Below are positions 47,702 to 55,831 of a stretch of 64,000 nucleotides of DNA, one piece after another. Below the pieces are notes generated by a model. That model did not search any database. It was given only the letters and a program-made list of their open reading frames with translations, and was not told where the DNA came from. Positions within the stretch are counted from its first letter, which is position 1; each line of letters begins with the position of its first letter. This DNA comes from Desulfopila aestuarii DSM 18488 (lineage in GTDB: Bacteria > Desulfobacterota > Desulfobulbia > Desulfobulbales > Desulfocapsaceae): assembly GCA_945863875.1 (NCBI GenBank), contig CAMBBS010000012.1, positions 1 to 64,000 on the forward strand, read 5' to 3'. The position numbers were made by a program, and so were the translations under genes.

Positions 47702-48418
47702 ATGCGCAAACTCTCCCTACTCATCCTCCTCCTATCTCTCATCATCTCTGCCAGCTCATTTTCCTCCGCATCACAAAACAGCTTTACCGGTCAGACGATT
47801 GATGTGGCAGACGGCGATACGATCACAGTTCTCAATCAAAACAATGAAAGTGTAAAAATTCGATTAGCTGGCATAGACACTCCCGAAGGTTCTCAAATCT
47901 ATGGCAACCAGGCGACTCAATTTACAGTATCCAAGGTTTCCGGAAAAAGAGTGCGGATATTTCCAGAGACGATAGACAAGTATGGTCGTACTGTTGCCCT
48001 GGTCCTTATCAATGGAGAGAATCTCAACGAGCAGATCGTCGCAAGTGGAAATGGATGGGTATACAGAAAATACTGTACCGCTGACTATTGCAATGATTGG
48101 TTGAAACTCGAAAAAGCTGCAAGAGATGCACAGATTGGACTATGGGAAGACAAAAATCCTCAACCTCCATGGGAGTGGCGAGCAGAACACCGAAATGGGA
48201 ATGGTAGTGGAGACAATGTTTCTGTCGTTACTTCTTCAACTGCTGTCATTGCCGGCGCAGGAGGGGGAGTCATTTATCACGGTAATGTCAGAAGCCATGT
48301 TTTTCACGGTCCTTCCTGCAGAGATTATAACTGTAAGAATTGCACTGTCAGATTGGGATCATATCAGGAAGCGGTAGGTGCAGGGTATAGAGCGCACAGG
48401 GAATGCGTGAGGGAGTAG
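47702..48418 (+). CDS. Secreted SNase-like nuclease with C-terminal Cys domain
   Basis: A signal peptide (residues 1-24) is followed by a staphylococcal-nuclease-type domain: DGDTITVLNQ, then RLAGIDTPE, then DKYGRTVALVL with the catalytic Arg and Glu positions. The last 50 residues (VFHGPSCRDYNCKNCTVRLG, then YRAHREC) are a small Cys/His-rich module like the Ada metal-binding domain, often found on secreted nucleases. It probably degrades extracellular DNA. It is 238 aa. Confidence 0.88.
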   Translation: MRKLSLLILLLSLIISASSFSSASQNSFTGQTIDVADGDTITVLNQNNESVKIRLAGIDTPEGSQIYGNQATQFTVSKVSGKRVRIFPETIDKYGRTVALVLINGENLNEQIVASGNGWVYRKYCTADYCNDWLKLEKAARDAQIGLWEDKNPQPPWEWRAEHRNGNGSGDNVSVVTSSTAVIAGAGGGVIYHGNVRSHVFHGPSCRDYNCKNCTVRLGSYQEAVGAGYRAHRECVRE

Positions 48419-48467
48419 GGGGTTTTTGTCGGGTGTTATTGAACTTGAAGGTTTCAAAGAATAATTT

Positions 48468-49835
48468 TCAACCAAACACTCCAGTGGACACGCAAAAAGT
48501 CCGGCCACTATGTAGAACGCTGGTTCCAATTTGACCCCCCTCTGCTCTATGTTTAAATAGAGAACCTTGCTCCTTATTATAAAGTTCAAAACTTTGCTTT
48601 TCCAATTCATTGCAAGCAAATGCAAATGAACTAAATATAACGCTTACAAGTGTTAAGAGCGTGGCTGTAATTTTTAATGGTTGTTTGTGAGATTTAGCTA
48701 TTCCTAAAAACTTATCTATTGGTATAACTACCAGTTTACCAAACCAAAAGATTAGAATTAGTAAAAGATAGGTCAACGTTGGAATAAAGGCAGTGTGCAT
48801 AGCCCAGAAATATGGACCTATTTGTAATTTGTCTCCCTCTGGTGCATACCCAGCTAAGACATAGAATATTTGCAATATTGAAAGTTGATGATCTGTCATT
48901 AATAATCCGAAATACAGAGACGATAGAGCAAATAATGCCGCCAGGAGAATATCTAAGACGATGACCTTAGGGATTCTGCTTAAACTGTTACATTCAAGAG
49001 ACCAACCAAGTAAAAATATTGTAGCTAACAATGTAAAGCTGTCAAATATCACATTTGACAAAAACATTTGGATCGTTTGTGGTACATAATGATTTGGTTC
49101 TGCAATATGTCCAAGTGCAAGGGCCCAACATGTCACAGTAAAACTAGCTGATATCGAAAAAGCTAAGTCGAACTTATAGTTGCTACCATCTGATAGTAAT
49201 GAAAATACTGGTATAAGAAAAAGGCACATAGCAGGTAGAAGTAGGAACATTAATATCGATGCTATGAATATGTTTTGCATAAGTGTTGCGGAAACTAAGA
49301 GGAAAGGGCCCACTATAATAAAAAAAACAGCATAACAGACAAGTATAAGTCTTATAAAATAAAATCGAAATGTAATATATTCCAAAATTGCAAGAATACG
49401 GACTGCAAATCCAACAGGAATTATTTCTGCATAATATTTGTAATATAGCATTGCTATGTATACCCCTCCAAAAAATGCAGAACTGCATATAACTAATATT
49501 GACTTATTTCCCCACTGAAAAAGAATTGGCACTAAAATTAGTGGCAAATATGCCAATAAGAATAACGGAAAATATTTAGCATTAAATATTTTTATTAAAA
49601 TTATTCTCTCAAATGTTGCTTTTAGAGATAAAATTTCACTTATGATAATCTCTGGGAGATTCCGCCACCTGCTAGTTCTTATCAAATACCATTTATGACC
49701 ACACCATTCTTGAATCTTTAATTGATCTTTATCCTTAACTGAATCGAAAAAGGTGAACAAAGCTGCAAGTAAAGCAAATATACTCGCCATCACACCGAAT
49801 AATAATTTCAAAGTAAACCAGCTAGAAGGATTCAT
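48468..49835 (-). CDS. AT-rich multi-span membrane protein, 455 aa
   Basis: About ten to eleven hydrophobic spans and a short signal-like start are seen; no family is recognised. Codons are much more AT-rich than in the flanking core genes, which suggests horizontal origin. The last 30 residues (from about HRAEGGQIGTSVL) read through sequence like a mobile-element end (GGGGGGTCAAATTGGAACC on the minus strand), so the native C-terminus has probably been replaced by an insertion remnant. Confidence 0.6.
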   Translation of the reverse strand: MNPSSWFTLKLLFGVMASIFALLAALFTFFDSVKDKDQLKIQEWCGHKWYLIRTSRWRNLPEIIISEILSLKATFERIILIKIFNAKYFPLFLLAYLPLILVPILFQWGNKSILVICSSAFFGGVYIAMLYYKYYAEIIPVGFAVRILAILEYITFRFYFIRLILVCYAVFFIIVGPFLLVSATLMQNIFIASILMFLLLPAMCLFLIPVFSLLSDGSNYKFDLAFSISASFTVTCWALALGHIAEPNHYVPQTIQMFLSNVIFDSFTLLATIFLLGWSLECNSLSRIPKVIVLDILLAALFALSSLYFGLLMTDHQLSILQIFYVLAGYAPEGDKLQIGPYFWAMHTAFIPTLTYLLLILIFWFGKLVVIPIDKFLGIAKSHKQPLKITATLLTLVSVIFSSFAFACNELEKQSFELYNKEQGSLFKHRAEGGQIGTSVLHSGRTFCVSTGVFG

Positions 49836-50113
49836 AATTTTAGTGATCTTTTGAGGTACATGACTGTATTAAAATTTCATCTTTTATATTTATACACAGT
49901 TATCTAAAAAATCTATTAGCTCATGTTATTAATATGCTCCACATTCATTTTTTTATCATAATGATTAATCCTTCTATTTTTTATATTACTTAAAAGCGAA
50001 TTAATTTATTGCTTCCGGTGGTTGCCCCTCAATAACACACTTGTAACATTTTTCTGAAGTAAGGCCTTTGAGTATATCATCCGATATCACATACTCTCTA
50101 AACAATGGGTTAA
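49836..50113. other. AT-rich gap before the IS66-like element
   Basis: This 278-base stretch, rich in A and T, has no supported gene or RNA. It separates the membrane-protein gene from the left end of the insertion element. Confidence 0.4.
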
Positions 50114-50131
50114 TGGTAACCGTTCACCGGG
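50114..50131 (+). repeat. Left terminal inverted repeat of IS66-like element
   Basis: TGGTAACCGTTCACCGGG is perfectly inverted at 52558-52575. IS66-family ends typically begin GTAA, which here starts at 50117. Confidence 0.85.
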
Positions 50132-50202
50132 CCTATAATCACCTCTAAAAAAGTAAAAAAAACACGTGCGTTCGTCAAAGAAATCTGGTACAGATTTTCT
50201 TC

Positions 50203-51078
50203 ATGAACGTGATACTCACCTACCGCAAAAGGGTTATAACCCAAGACGACATCTCCTTCATCGGCAAGGTCATCGAAGAGCTGTGGAGCGAAGGTCGTAC
50301 CACCATTTCACGCAGGCTTTGCGAAGTCTGGGACTGGCGCCAGACCAACGGCTACCTCAAGGATGGCGTCTGCCGCGGGCTGTTGCTCCGACTCGAACAA
50401 GACCAGCATATCACCTTGCCGCCACGGCTGAGTACCAACAATAACTCAGGTATCAGGAAAAATAGCCAGGCAATTTTTGATTTCAGCCCAGCGCCGATCA
50501 CTGGTGCCTTGCGCAGCCTTGCTCCCATCTCACTGCGGCAGGTCCGCAGGACGCCCGAGGAAAAACTGTTCAATACCCTCATTCGTCAATACCACTACCT
50601 GGGTTATACCCAGCCGGTCGGCGAACATCTCAAATATCTGATCTATGCCGGTGACAGGTTACTGGCCTGCTTCACCTTTTCCTCGGCACCATACGCCATC
50701 GACTGCCGCGACACCTTTCTCGGCTGGTCGCCGGAAGCCAGAGAGCGTAACCGCCACCTGCTCGCCTACAATTCACGATTCCTAATTTTACCATGGGTTA
50801 CGGTCCCGCACCTGGCTTCCCATCTGCTTGGTCGCATAGCAAAGTCCATCTCCGAAGATTGGCAAAGGCTCTACCACCATCCGATCCTCTGGCTGGAGAC
50901 CTTTGTCGATACTGAAAGATTTGCCGGCACCTGTTATCGGGCCGCTAATTGGACCTTTCTTGGGTTGACCTCGGGTCGCGGCAAATACAACAAGACCAAA
51001 AAACAACTGACCTCCATCAAAGCCATGTACGGCTACCCCTTGTCCCGCGATTACAACCAGAGGCTCTGTCATGGATAG
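50203..51078 (+). CDS. DruA-like DUF4338 protein in IS66-like element
   Basis: This 291-aa protein contains DUF4338, the domain of DruA from the Druantia antiphage system, here with FNTLIRQYHYLGYTQPVGEH, IDCRDTFLGWSPEARERNRH and LETFVDTERFAGTCYRAANW. Genes druB to druE are absent, so this is not a Druantia system. It overlaps the transposase start by 8 bases inside the inverted repeats, so it probably helps transposition. No enzymatic role is proven. Confidence 0.85.
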   Translation: MNVILTYRKRVITQDDISFIGKVIEELWSEGRTTISRRLCEVWDWRQTNGYLKDGVCRGLLLRLEQDQHITLPPRLSTNNNSGIRKNSQAIFDFSPAPITGALRSLAPISLRQVRRTPEEKLFNTLIRQYHYLGYTQPVGEHLKYLIYAGDRLLACFTFSSAPYAIDCRDTFLGWSPEARERNRHLLAYNSRFLILPWVTVPHLASHLLGRIAKSISEDWQRLYHHPILWLETFVDTERFAGTCYRAANWTFLGLTSGRGKYNKTKKQLTSIKAMYGYPLSRDYNQRLCHG

Positions 51079-52504
51079 ACAGGAAGCCGAACGAATCTAC
51101 GAGGCCGGCCGGGAGACAGTGATTGCAGCCCTGCTGACGATGGATGCCCGCATCAAGGAAATGGAGCAGGTCATTGCCCGATTGACCAGAAACTCATCCA
51201 ACTCTTCCCGTCCGCCATCCTCCGACCCACCCGGCCTGAAAAAAAAGCCCAAAACCAGCAAAAAGCCGGGTAAACGCCGTCAGGGCGGCCAACCGGGCCA
51301 TAAAGGCAAGAAACGGCAATTGCTGCCCGCCGAGGAGATGGATGCCATCCACGATATTTTCCCGCTCAACTGCGAGCACTGCCGGCAACCGCTTTCGCAA
51401 GGCTTGCTTGACCCTGCGCGACAACCCTTGCGACATCAGGTCATTGAACTGCCCCCGATCATCCCCGTCAAAACAGAGTATCGCCTGCACTCCCTGCTCT
51501 GTCCCTGCGGCCGCCATACCATTGCCCCTTTGCCCGAAGGGGTGCCCGACTCCAACTTCGGCCCTGGCGTCCACGCCGCCATCGCCTATCTGACGGCGGT
51601 GCATCGAGTCAGCCGCCGGGGCATTGCCGAAATCATGACAACGCTCTTCGGCATCGAGATCTCAACCGGCGCCGTCTGCAAGGCTACCGAGCGTGTTTCC
51701 ACTGCCTGCGGGCCGGTGGTTAGCGCGATCAAGCACTATGTGGCCTCCGCCACGGTACTCAATATCGACGAAACCGGCTGGAAAAACAAGGGCGACAGAT
51801 GCTACCTCTGGTGCTTTGTCGCACCGCTTGCCGTTCTTTTTCATATCTCGGAGAGCCGTGGGGCCAAGGTCCTGCGGAAAATACTGGGCGAGACCTTTGC
51901 CGGGATCATCGGCAGCGACGATCATTCGGCCTACAACTGCTACCACAAAAACAGACGCCGCCAACTCTGCTGGGCTCATCTGATCCGTAAGCTGAAAGCC
52001 CTGCGAGACGATCGATCCAGCCCGCACGCCTACTGTTTTGCCAAAAAAATGCTCCAAGAGGTGGGAGCCATCTTCTCCTGTTGGCATGCCTTTCAAAGAT
52101 CAGGCGGTTCCAGGGAGCAGTTGTGGCTGGATACCGCGCCCATGCGCGAGCGCATGCGGGAGTATTGCGAGATCTTTCTCTACAGCACCGATCCCCTGGT
52201 AATAACCAGGGCCAAGCGCACTCTGGCCAACTGGGAGAACCTCTTTACCTTCCTCATATATGAGGGCGTCGAGCCCACCAATGACATTGCCGAACGTGCC
52301 ATCCGGCCGTCAGTGCAGTGGCGCAAAATTTGCTTTGGCTCTCAGTCCGACACTGGTCTGCGCTTTACCGAGCGGATGTTGTCCATTGTCGGCACCTGCC
52401 GTATGCACGGCGTCAATCCGTACCATTTTCTGACCAAGGTCATCAACGCCTCATTCTCCGGCAAAGACTCCCTGCCGGACCTGTCCCGCCTGCTCCAGAA
52501 ATAA
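51071..52504 (+). CDS. IS66 family transposase
   Basis: The 477-aa transposase has an N-terminal helix (about residues 20-45), a Ser/Pro-Lys linker, a zinc motif (CEHCRQPL and LCPCGRH), and a DDE catalytic domain with aspartates in NIDETGWKNKG and GIIGSDDHSAYN and the glutamate in TNDIAERAIRPSVQW. All parts needed for activity are visible. It is coupled to the DUF4338 gene. Confidence 0.95.
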   Translation: MDRQEAERIYEAGRETVIAALLTMDARIKEMEQVIARLTRNSSNSSRPPSSDPPGLKKKPKTSKKPGKRRQGGQPGHKGKKRQLLPAEEMDAIHDIFPLNCEHCRQPLSQGLLDPARQPLRHQVIELPPIIPVKTEYRLHSLLCPCGRHTIAPLPEGVPDSNFGPGVHAAIAYLTAVHRVSRRGIAEIMTTLFGIEISTGAVCKATERVSTACGPVVSAIKHYVASATVLNIDETGWKNKGDRCYLWCFVAPLAVLFHISESRGAKVLRKILGETFAGIIGSDDHSAYNCYHKNRRRQLCWAHLIRKLKALRDDRSSPHAYCFAKKMLQEVGAIFSCWHAFQRSGGSREQLWLDTAPMRERMREYCEIFLYSTDPLVITRAKRTLANWENLFTFLIYEGVEPTNDIAERAIRPSVQWRKICFGSQSDTGLRFTERMLSIVGTCRMHGVNPYHFLTKVINASFSGKDSLPDLSRLLQK

Positions 52505-52557
52505 AGTAACGTCTCCCGTCTCTCTAGTTTTCCTCGGCTAACGGGAGGTAAGTCTTC

Positions 52558-52575
52558 CCCGGTGAACGGTTACCA
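52558..52575 (-). repeat. Right terminal inverted repeat of IS66-like element
   Basis: CCCGGTGAACGGTTACCA on the plus strand is the exact inverse of the left end. Confidence 0.85.
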
Positions 52576-52634
52576 TTTTCTGCCTCTCTCCAGCTGAAAG
52601 ATCAGAAAGTACTATCTGCCAGGAGATATTGGCG

Positions 52635-52666
52635 AAATGGAGCAATTATCTCGATTGATGTTCTGT
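52635..52666. repeat. 3' flank of PEP-CTERM gene 1, shared with gene 2
   Basis: AAATGGAGCAATTATCTCGA and following bases match 53923-53954 (AAATGGAGCAATTGTCTCGG) with few differences. Each copy lies just past the terminator of its PEP-CTERM gene. Confidence 0.6.
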
Positions 52667-52690
52667 GAAGTATCTGCCATTTAGGGTAAC

Positions 52691-52720
52691 AAAAAAGGCA
52701 GAGCCATTTCTGACCCTGCC
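52691..52720 (-). terminator. Terminator of PEP-CTERM gene 1
   Basis: On the minus strand GGCAGGGTCAG... folds back to GGCTCTGCC and ends in six T. It starts about 25 bases past the stop codon. Confidence 0.75.
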
Positions 52721-52744
52721 TGTGTATTCCGGAAATAAGGAATT

Positions 52745-53431
52745 TTATTTTTTCTTTCTTCTAGTTAATCCTGCGAGGCCAATTAAACCCGTACCAAAAA
52801 GGAGCATGGTGGCAGGTTCTGGCACAGGATTTAATACTACGTTGTCAATGAAACCACCAACGGTGTCAGCATCAGCGGCAAAATCAGACAGAGATCCGAA
52901 AGATTGAAACCAGATATTGTGATCACCTGCTGTTGCGACACTAAAAATCGAGGAATATTGAACCCATGAGTTACTAAATAAAGTATAGCCTAGTGTTGTG
53001 TCGTCATACCCATACCTGATACCGTTGGTTCCATTAGCGTCATTGGTCCGTGGGATGTAATAAAAACTTAATTCATAGGAACCAACGCTAAGATTTACAA
53101 GCTGCCCCATCTTAGTATCACCAGGAGTTGGGTGTGAGTCAAGTTCAACATACTGGTCACCAAAAGTTGTGGAAATCCCACTCACAGTACCATTCTCCTG
53201 AATTTCAATACCTTGCCCACTGTTTGTTGTCCATCCTCCGTCAATTTGGGTAAAAACTGTCCAACTGCTTCCACCGTCACCGCCAGGGCTAATAGTGTTG
53301 TTGGCAGCTGTCTCATCTCCACCAATATCGGGAGTTTCAAAGCTACCGTTATGAATAAGATTTGCTTCAGCAGTGTTAATTACAGCAATAACTAAAAAGA
53401 AAACGAATAGGCTGGTGAGAATATTTTTCAA
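52745..53431 (-). CDS. PEP-CTERM sorting domain protein 1
   Basis: This 228-aa exported protein has a signal peptide (residues 1-23) and the C-terminal sorting signal PEPATMLLFGTGLIGLAGL followed by TRRKKK. Exosortase (EpsH) cuts such signals and delivers proteins to the surface or biofilm matrix; none is encoded in this window. The middle is a beta-rich, carbohydrate-binding-like domain (ANLIHNGSFETPDIGGDETA). A sigma-54 promoter lies about 100 bases upstream. Confidence 0.9.
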   Translation of the reverse strand: MKNILTSLFVFFLVIAVINTAEANLIHNGSFETPDIGGDETAANNTISPGGDGGSSWTVFTQIDGGWTTNSGQGIEIQENGTVSGISTTFGDQYVELDSHPTPGDTKMGQLVNLSVGSYELSFYYIPRTNDANGTNGIRYGYDDTTLGYTLFSNSWVQYSSIFSVATAGDHNIWFQSFGSLSDFAADADTVGGFIDNVVLNPVPEPATMLLFGTGLIGLAGLTRRKKK

Positions 53432-53533
53432 AGCGATCTCCCTAAAATTTAAATGATTATTCCAATCTTATTATTTCACAATATGCTTCGGTTCTATCAA
53501 TCAGCGTATATTTTAATACTGACATGCTTACTA

Positions 53534-53551
53534 TAAGCAAAGCGCATGCCA
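53534..53551 (-). promoter_or_regulatory. Sigma-54 promoter of PEP-CTERM gene 1
   Basis: On the minus strand TGGCATGCGCTTTGCTTA matches TGGCAC-N5-TTGCW, with exactly ten bases between GG and GC. The expected start site is about 90 bases before the ATG. PEP-CTERM genes elsewhere are known to be controlled by sigma-54 with the PrsK/PrsR pair. Confidence 0.7.
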
Positions 53552-53842
53552 GTTGATAAAAAATAAAAATATCATATGATTCCAGAATAATAGTACAGTA
53601 TTGTTTATTCAGCGCAATTGTTGATGTAATTAAATTCCGCAATTATGAAAATTATATGAGAAAAATTTCCTGATTGGCGGAATACGTGGTGGCAAACATA
53701 AACTAATGCAGTCTGCCTACGGTGTAGGCAACCCTGAAACGTAAGCTGTTTTTTGCTATTGATATACTGTAAACTCCAGATGTTTCAAGGATTATTTCTT
53801 TCAGGTTGCTCTAGATCGAATGTCAGCTGCTCTGCAAGATAG

Positions 53843-53899
53843 TAACTGAAACACGACATGATCTGTCGAATCGCGCTGCCCGCACTGCTACGAAAGTAG
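53843..53899. repeat. Shared far-upstream segment A
   Basis: TAACTGAAACACGACATGAT... to GAAAGTAG matches segment B (55051-55105), with TAACTG, CGACA(T/C)GA, TGTCGAAT, ACTGCTA and GAAAGTAG in the same order. It lies about 290 bases before the sigma-54 promoter of gene 1. It may be an enhancer or a leftover of duplication. Confidence 0.5.
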
Positions 53900-53922
53900 T
53901 ATCAGTCGTAAGGCTGGTACAG

Positions 53923-53954
53923 AAATGGAGCAATTGTCTCGGTTGATTTCTTCT
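53923..53954. repeat. 3' flank of PEP-CTERM gene 2, shared with gene 1
   Basis: This is the second copy of the segment at 52635-52666. It follows the terminator of gene 2. Confidence 0.6.
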
Positions 53955-53965
53955 AGAATAATCTT

Positions 53966-54658
53966 TTAGCTGAAAATAAAAAAGGCAGAGCCATTTCTGC
54001 CCCTGCCTTTATCTTTCAGATATAAGGAATTATATTTTTTCTTTCTTCTAGCAAACCCAACGAGACCAACTAAACCAGTACCGAAAAGAAGCATAGTCGC
54101 TGGCTCGGGAACAGGATTTACTTGTTCAAGATTAATATTATCGAGTAGCATGCCGATATTGTCACCACCTATACCTTCAAAGCTCAGAGATATACTTGTT
54201 GCATTAGCAAGGGAGAATGATGCTGTGTAAGTCATAAAATTATCATGCCGTCCGAGTGAATAATCATTTGAAAATAAACTTCCCCCGCTTACTTGAACAC
54301 TCACAGTCTCGGTCGCGTTATTTCTGTGATTACCGGCTAGGTCAAAGCTGAGAAGATAATCTCCAGCTGCTAAATTCAATGATTGGGTGTTAAACATTTT
54401 TCCTGCATTGCTTGTGGAGCCATCCATATCAACAAATAGTCCATAGCTTGCATCTTGGTCAAGTTGAAAATATCCATTCCCAATGAGATCAACTGTACCA
54501 TCAACCACACTCCAATTTGAAAAATTATTATAATTTAGTACGCCAATGCCACCATTTTCAGTATTAAAATTATCACTAAAAATCGTTATAGCGCTTGCTG
54601 TTCCGACCAGCCCAAACATAACTGCCCATATTGCCAAACCTGCTAAATATTTTTTCAT
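53966..54658 (-). CDS. PEP-CTERM sorting domain protein 2, stop codon lost
   Basis: This 230-aa exported protein has a signal peptide (residues 1-23), a beta-rich middle, and the sorting signal PEPATMLLFGTGLVGLVGF followed by ARRKKK. At the place where gene 1 has its TAA stop, this gene has TAT (forward 54032-54034). It therefore runs 22 codons further, through its own terminator hairpin, adding YNSLYLKDKGRGRNGSAFFI and two more residues after the basic end. Gene 1 and this gene share their sorting signal almost exactly, while the middles differ. Confidence 0.85.
   Translation of the reverse strand: MKKYLAGLAIWAVMFGLVGTASAITIFSDNFNTENGGIGVLNYNNFSNWSVVDGTVDLIGNGYFQLDQDASYGLFVDMDGSTSNAGKMFNTQSLNLAAGDYLLSFDLAGNHRNNATETVSVQVSGGSLFSNDYSLGRHDNFMTYTASFSLANATSISLSFEGIGGDNIGMLLDNINLEQVNPVPEPATMLLFGTGLVGLVGFARRKKKYNSLYLKDKGRGRNGSAFFIFS
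53977..54008 (-). terminator. Terminator of PEP-CTERM gene 2, inside the reading frame
   Basis: On the minus strand AAGGCAGGGGCAG folds back to CTCTGCCTTTTTT. It overlaps the last codons of the extended gene, because the normal stop codon is lost. Confidence 0.75.
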
Positions 54659-54730
54659 GTTACCTCTCTTAGAATATAATTAATCTGTCTGAACTGAATA
54701 AGCCTAAATGTCAATCACAGTATTTCGCAA

Positions 54731-54745
54731 GCAATATATGTTCCA
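54731..54745 (-). promoter_or_regulatory. Sigma-54 promoter of PEP-CTERM gene 2
   Basis: On the minus strand TGGAACATATATTGC (then TT) matches the sigma-54 consensus with ten bases between GG and GC. The expected start site is about 60 bases before the ATG. Confidence 0.65.
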
Positions 54746-54872
54746 TTGCACGACCCAAGAAAAAAGATACGAGAAATACCTCTTTTTTTCGGCCGTTGGG
54801 CTAGTACAAGAAGTAATCTTTATATTATGTTTATACTGATTGATGCTCCTTTTTCCACATTTCCGGATTTTT

Positions 54873-54912
54873 ATTTCTTAAATCAGGAATAAATTTCTGA
54901 AATCAGGAATAC
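54873..54912. repeat. Two 20-bp tandem repeats upstream of PEP-CTERM gene 2
   Basis: ATTTCTTAAATCAGGAATAA and ATTTCTGAAATCAGGAATAC differ at two of twenty positions. They lie about 130-165 bases upstream of the sigma-54 promoter, the usual distance for enhancer-binding sites. Confidence 0.55.
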
Positions 54913-55050
54913 ATTTTGAGAGTAATTCACTATCCAATACTGCATGTCACCTAGGTACAATTCCAAGATTGTTCAGAACCTCTTCGGGGTAGAGTGGAAT
55001 TATTTGACCCGGAAGATGCTGCCGACTCAGACTTCAAAAGTCAACATAGC

Positions 55051-55105
55051 TAACTGATTACGACACGATATGTCGAATTGCTGCTTGTACTGCTAAGGAA
55101 AGTAG
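55051..55105. repeat. Shared far-upstream segment B
   Basis: This is the counterpart of segment A (53843-53899). It lies about 305 bases before the sigma-54 promoter of gene 2, the same distance and relative position as A to gene 1. Confidence 0.5.
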
Positions 55106-55133
55106 AATTGATCATCAAACTGTGAGGACCAAG

Positions 55134-55481
55134 ATGAAAGATCTCTGTGTAGAGCAACCGGTAGGTTTTGAATTGCTGGTAATGATTGGTGAGATTTTGG
55201 GAACAGCAGGCGTGAACATTGCGGGCCTCTGCTTGGCGAATGTCAAAGATCAGGGCGTTATTCATTTTGTAGTCGAAGACGATGTTACTGCTAAGCATGT
55301 TCTAGAAATTTCAGGAGTAAAAATCAATTCGATTACAGATGCTTACGTTTTAGAAAAAGATCAAAAAAGAATAACAGGTAAACCCGGTTCTTTCGGAGAA
55401 ATTTGCAAAACATTGTCGGATCGAGGGACTAAAATCAATTTCGGCTATCCAGCGAAAAAAACCGATTCATTTTTGGTGTAA
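55134..55481 (+). CDS. Tandem ACT-like domain protein, 115 aa
   Basis: Residues from FELLVMIGEILGTAGVNIAG and again from KPGSFGEICKTLSDRGTKIN fit two small beta-alpha-beta ACT domains, which bind amino acids or other small ligands. No catalytic domain is attached, so it may be a stand-alone regulatory protein. I chose the ATG at 55134 because GAGGA precedes it. Confidence 0.65.
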   Translation: MKDLCVEQPVGFELLVMIGEILGTAGVNIAGLCLANVKDQGVIHFVVEDDVTAKHVLEISGVKINSITDAYVLEKDQKRITGKPGSFGEICKTLSDRGTKINFGYPAKKTDSFLV

Positions 55482-55831
55482 CCGACGTTAAACGAGCTTA
55501 TGAGCTGTTGGGGTGAGCGTTTCCCCTGAAACATCCAGCGATACGGTTAGGCAACGTGGTTGGTGCTAACTGAATATCGAGCACGAATTGGTCTATCGCT
55601 CAACCTTTTTCCGACCTTGCTCACATCCAGGATAATTCCGGAAAAACTGGGAGATAGACCAAGTCCCCGCGAGGCTAAGTAGTCACCAGAAAAAGCAACT
55701 ATACCGGCGATTCCGCTAATCGCAAGGCAATATCGGCTGTACCGGAATGCCGGACTTGCCAACAGGGCGAAGGGGCGCTATGTTGCTGATTATTTTTCGC
55801 TACAGATATTGGACACGATCAAAGGAAATAT
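55482..55831. other. Gap without a supported gene
   Basis: This 350-base gap holds short frames on both strands but none with a recognisable protein or ribosome site. I see no repeat or RNA gene in it. Confidence 0.35.

Larger units (their letters stand above)
50114..52575 (+). mobile_element. IS66-like insertion element carrying a DUF4338 gene
   Basis: The 2.46-kb element is bounded by perfect 18-bp inverted repeats and contains two overlapping genes: a DruA-like DUF4338 protein and an IS66-type transposase. The small tnpA and tnpB genes of classical IS66 are absent. The 8 bases outside each GTAA end (GTTAATGG on the left, CATTTTCT on the right) do not match, so no target duplication is visible; a rearrangement after insertion is possible. 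Both genes look intact. Confidence 0.88.

Noticed and set aside
50203-51078. A Druantia antiphage system, because of the DruA-like gene
   Set aside because: druB, druC, druD and druE are absent and the gene lies between IS66-type inverted repeats beside a transposase, so it belongs to the insertion element.
50109-52581. An 8-bp target-site duplication around the IS66-like element
   Set aside because: The flanking 8-mers GTTAATGG and CATTTTCT do not match.
55547-55762. A 71-codon minus-strand gene in the gap before the SprT-like gene
   Set aside because: No ribosome site and no recognisable features; plus-strand frames there are no better.
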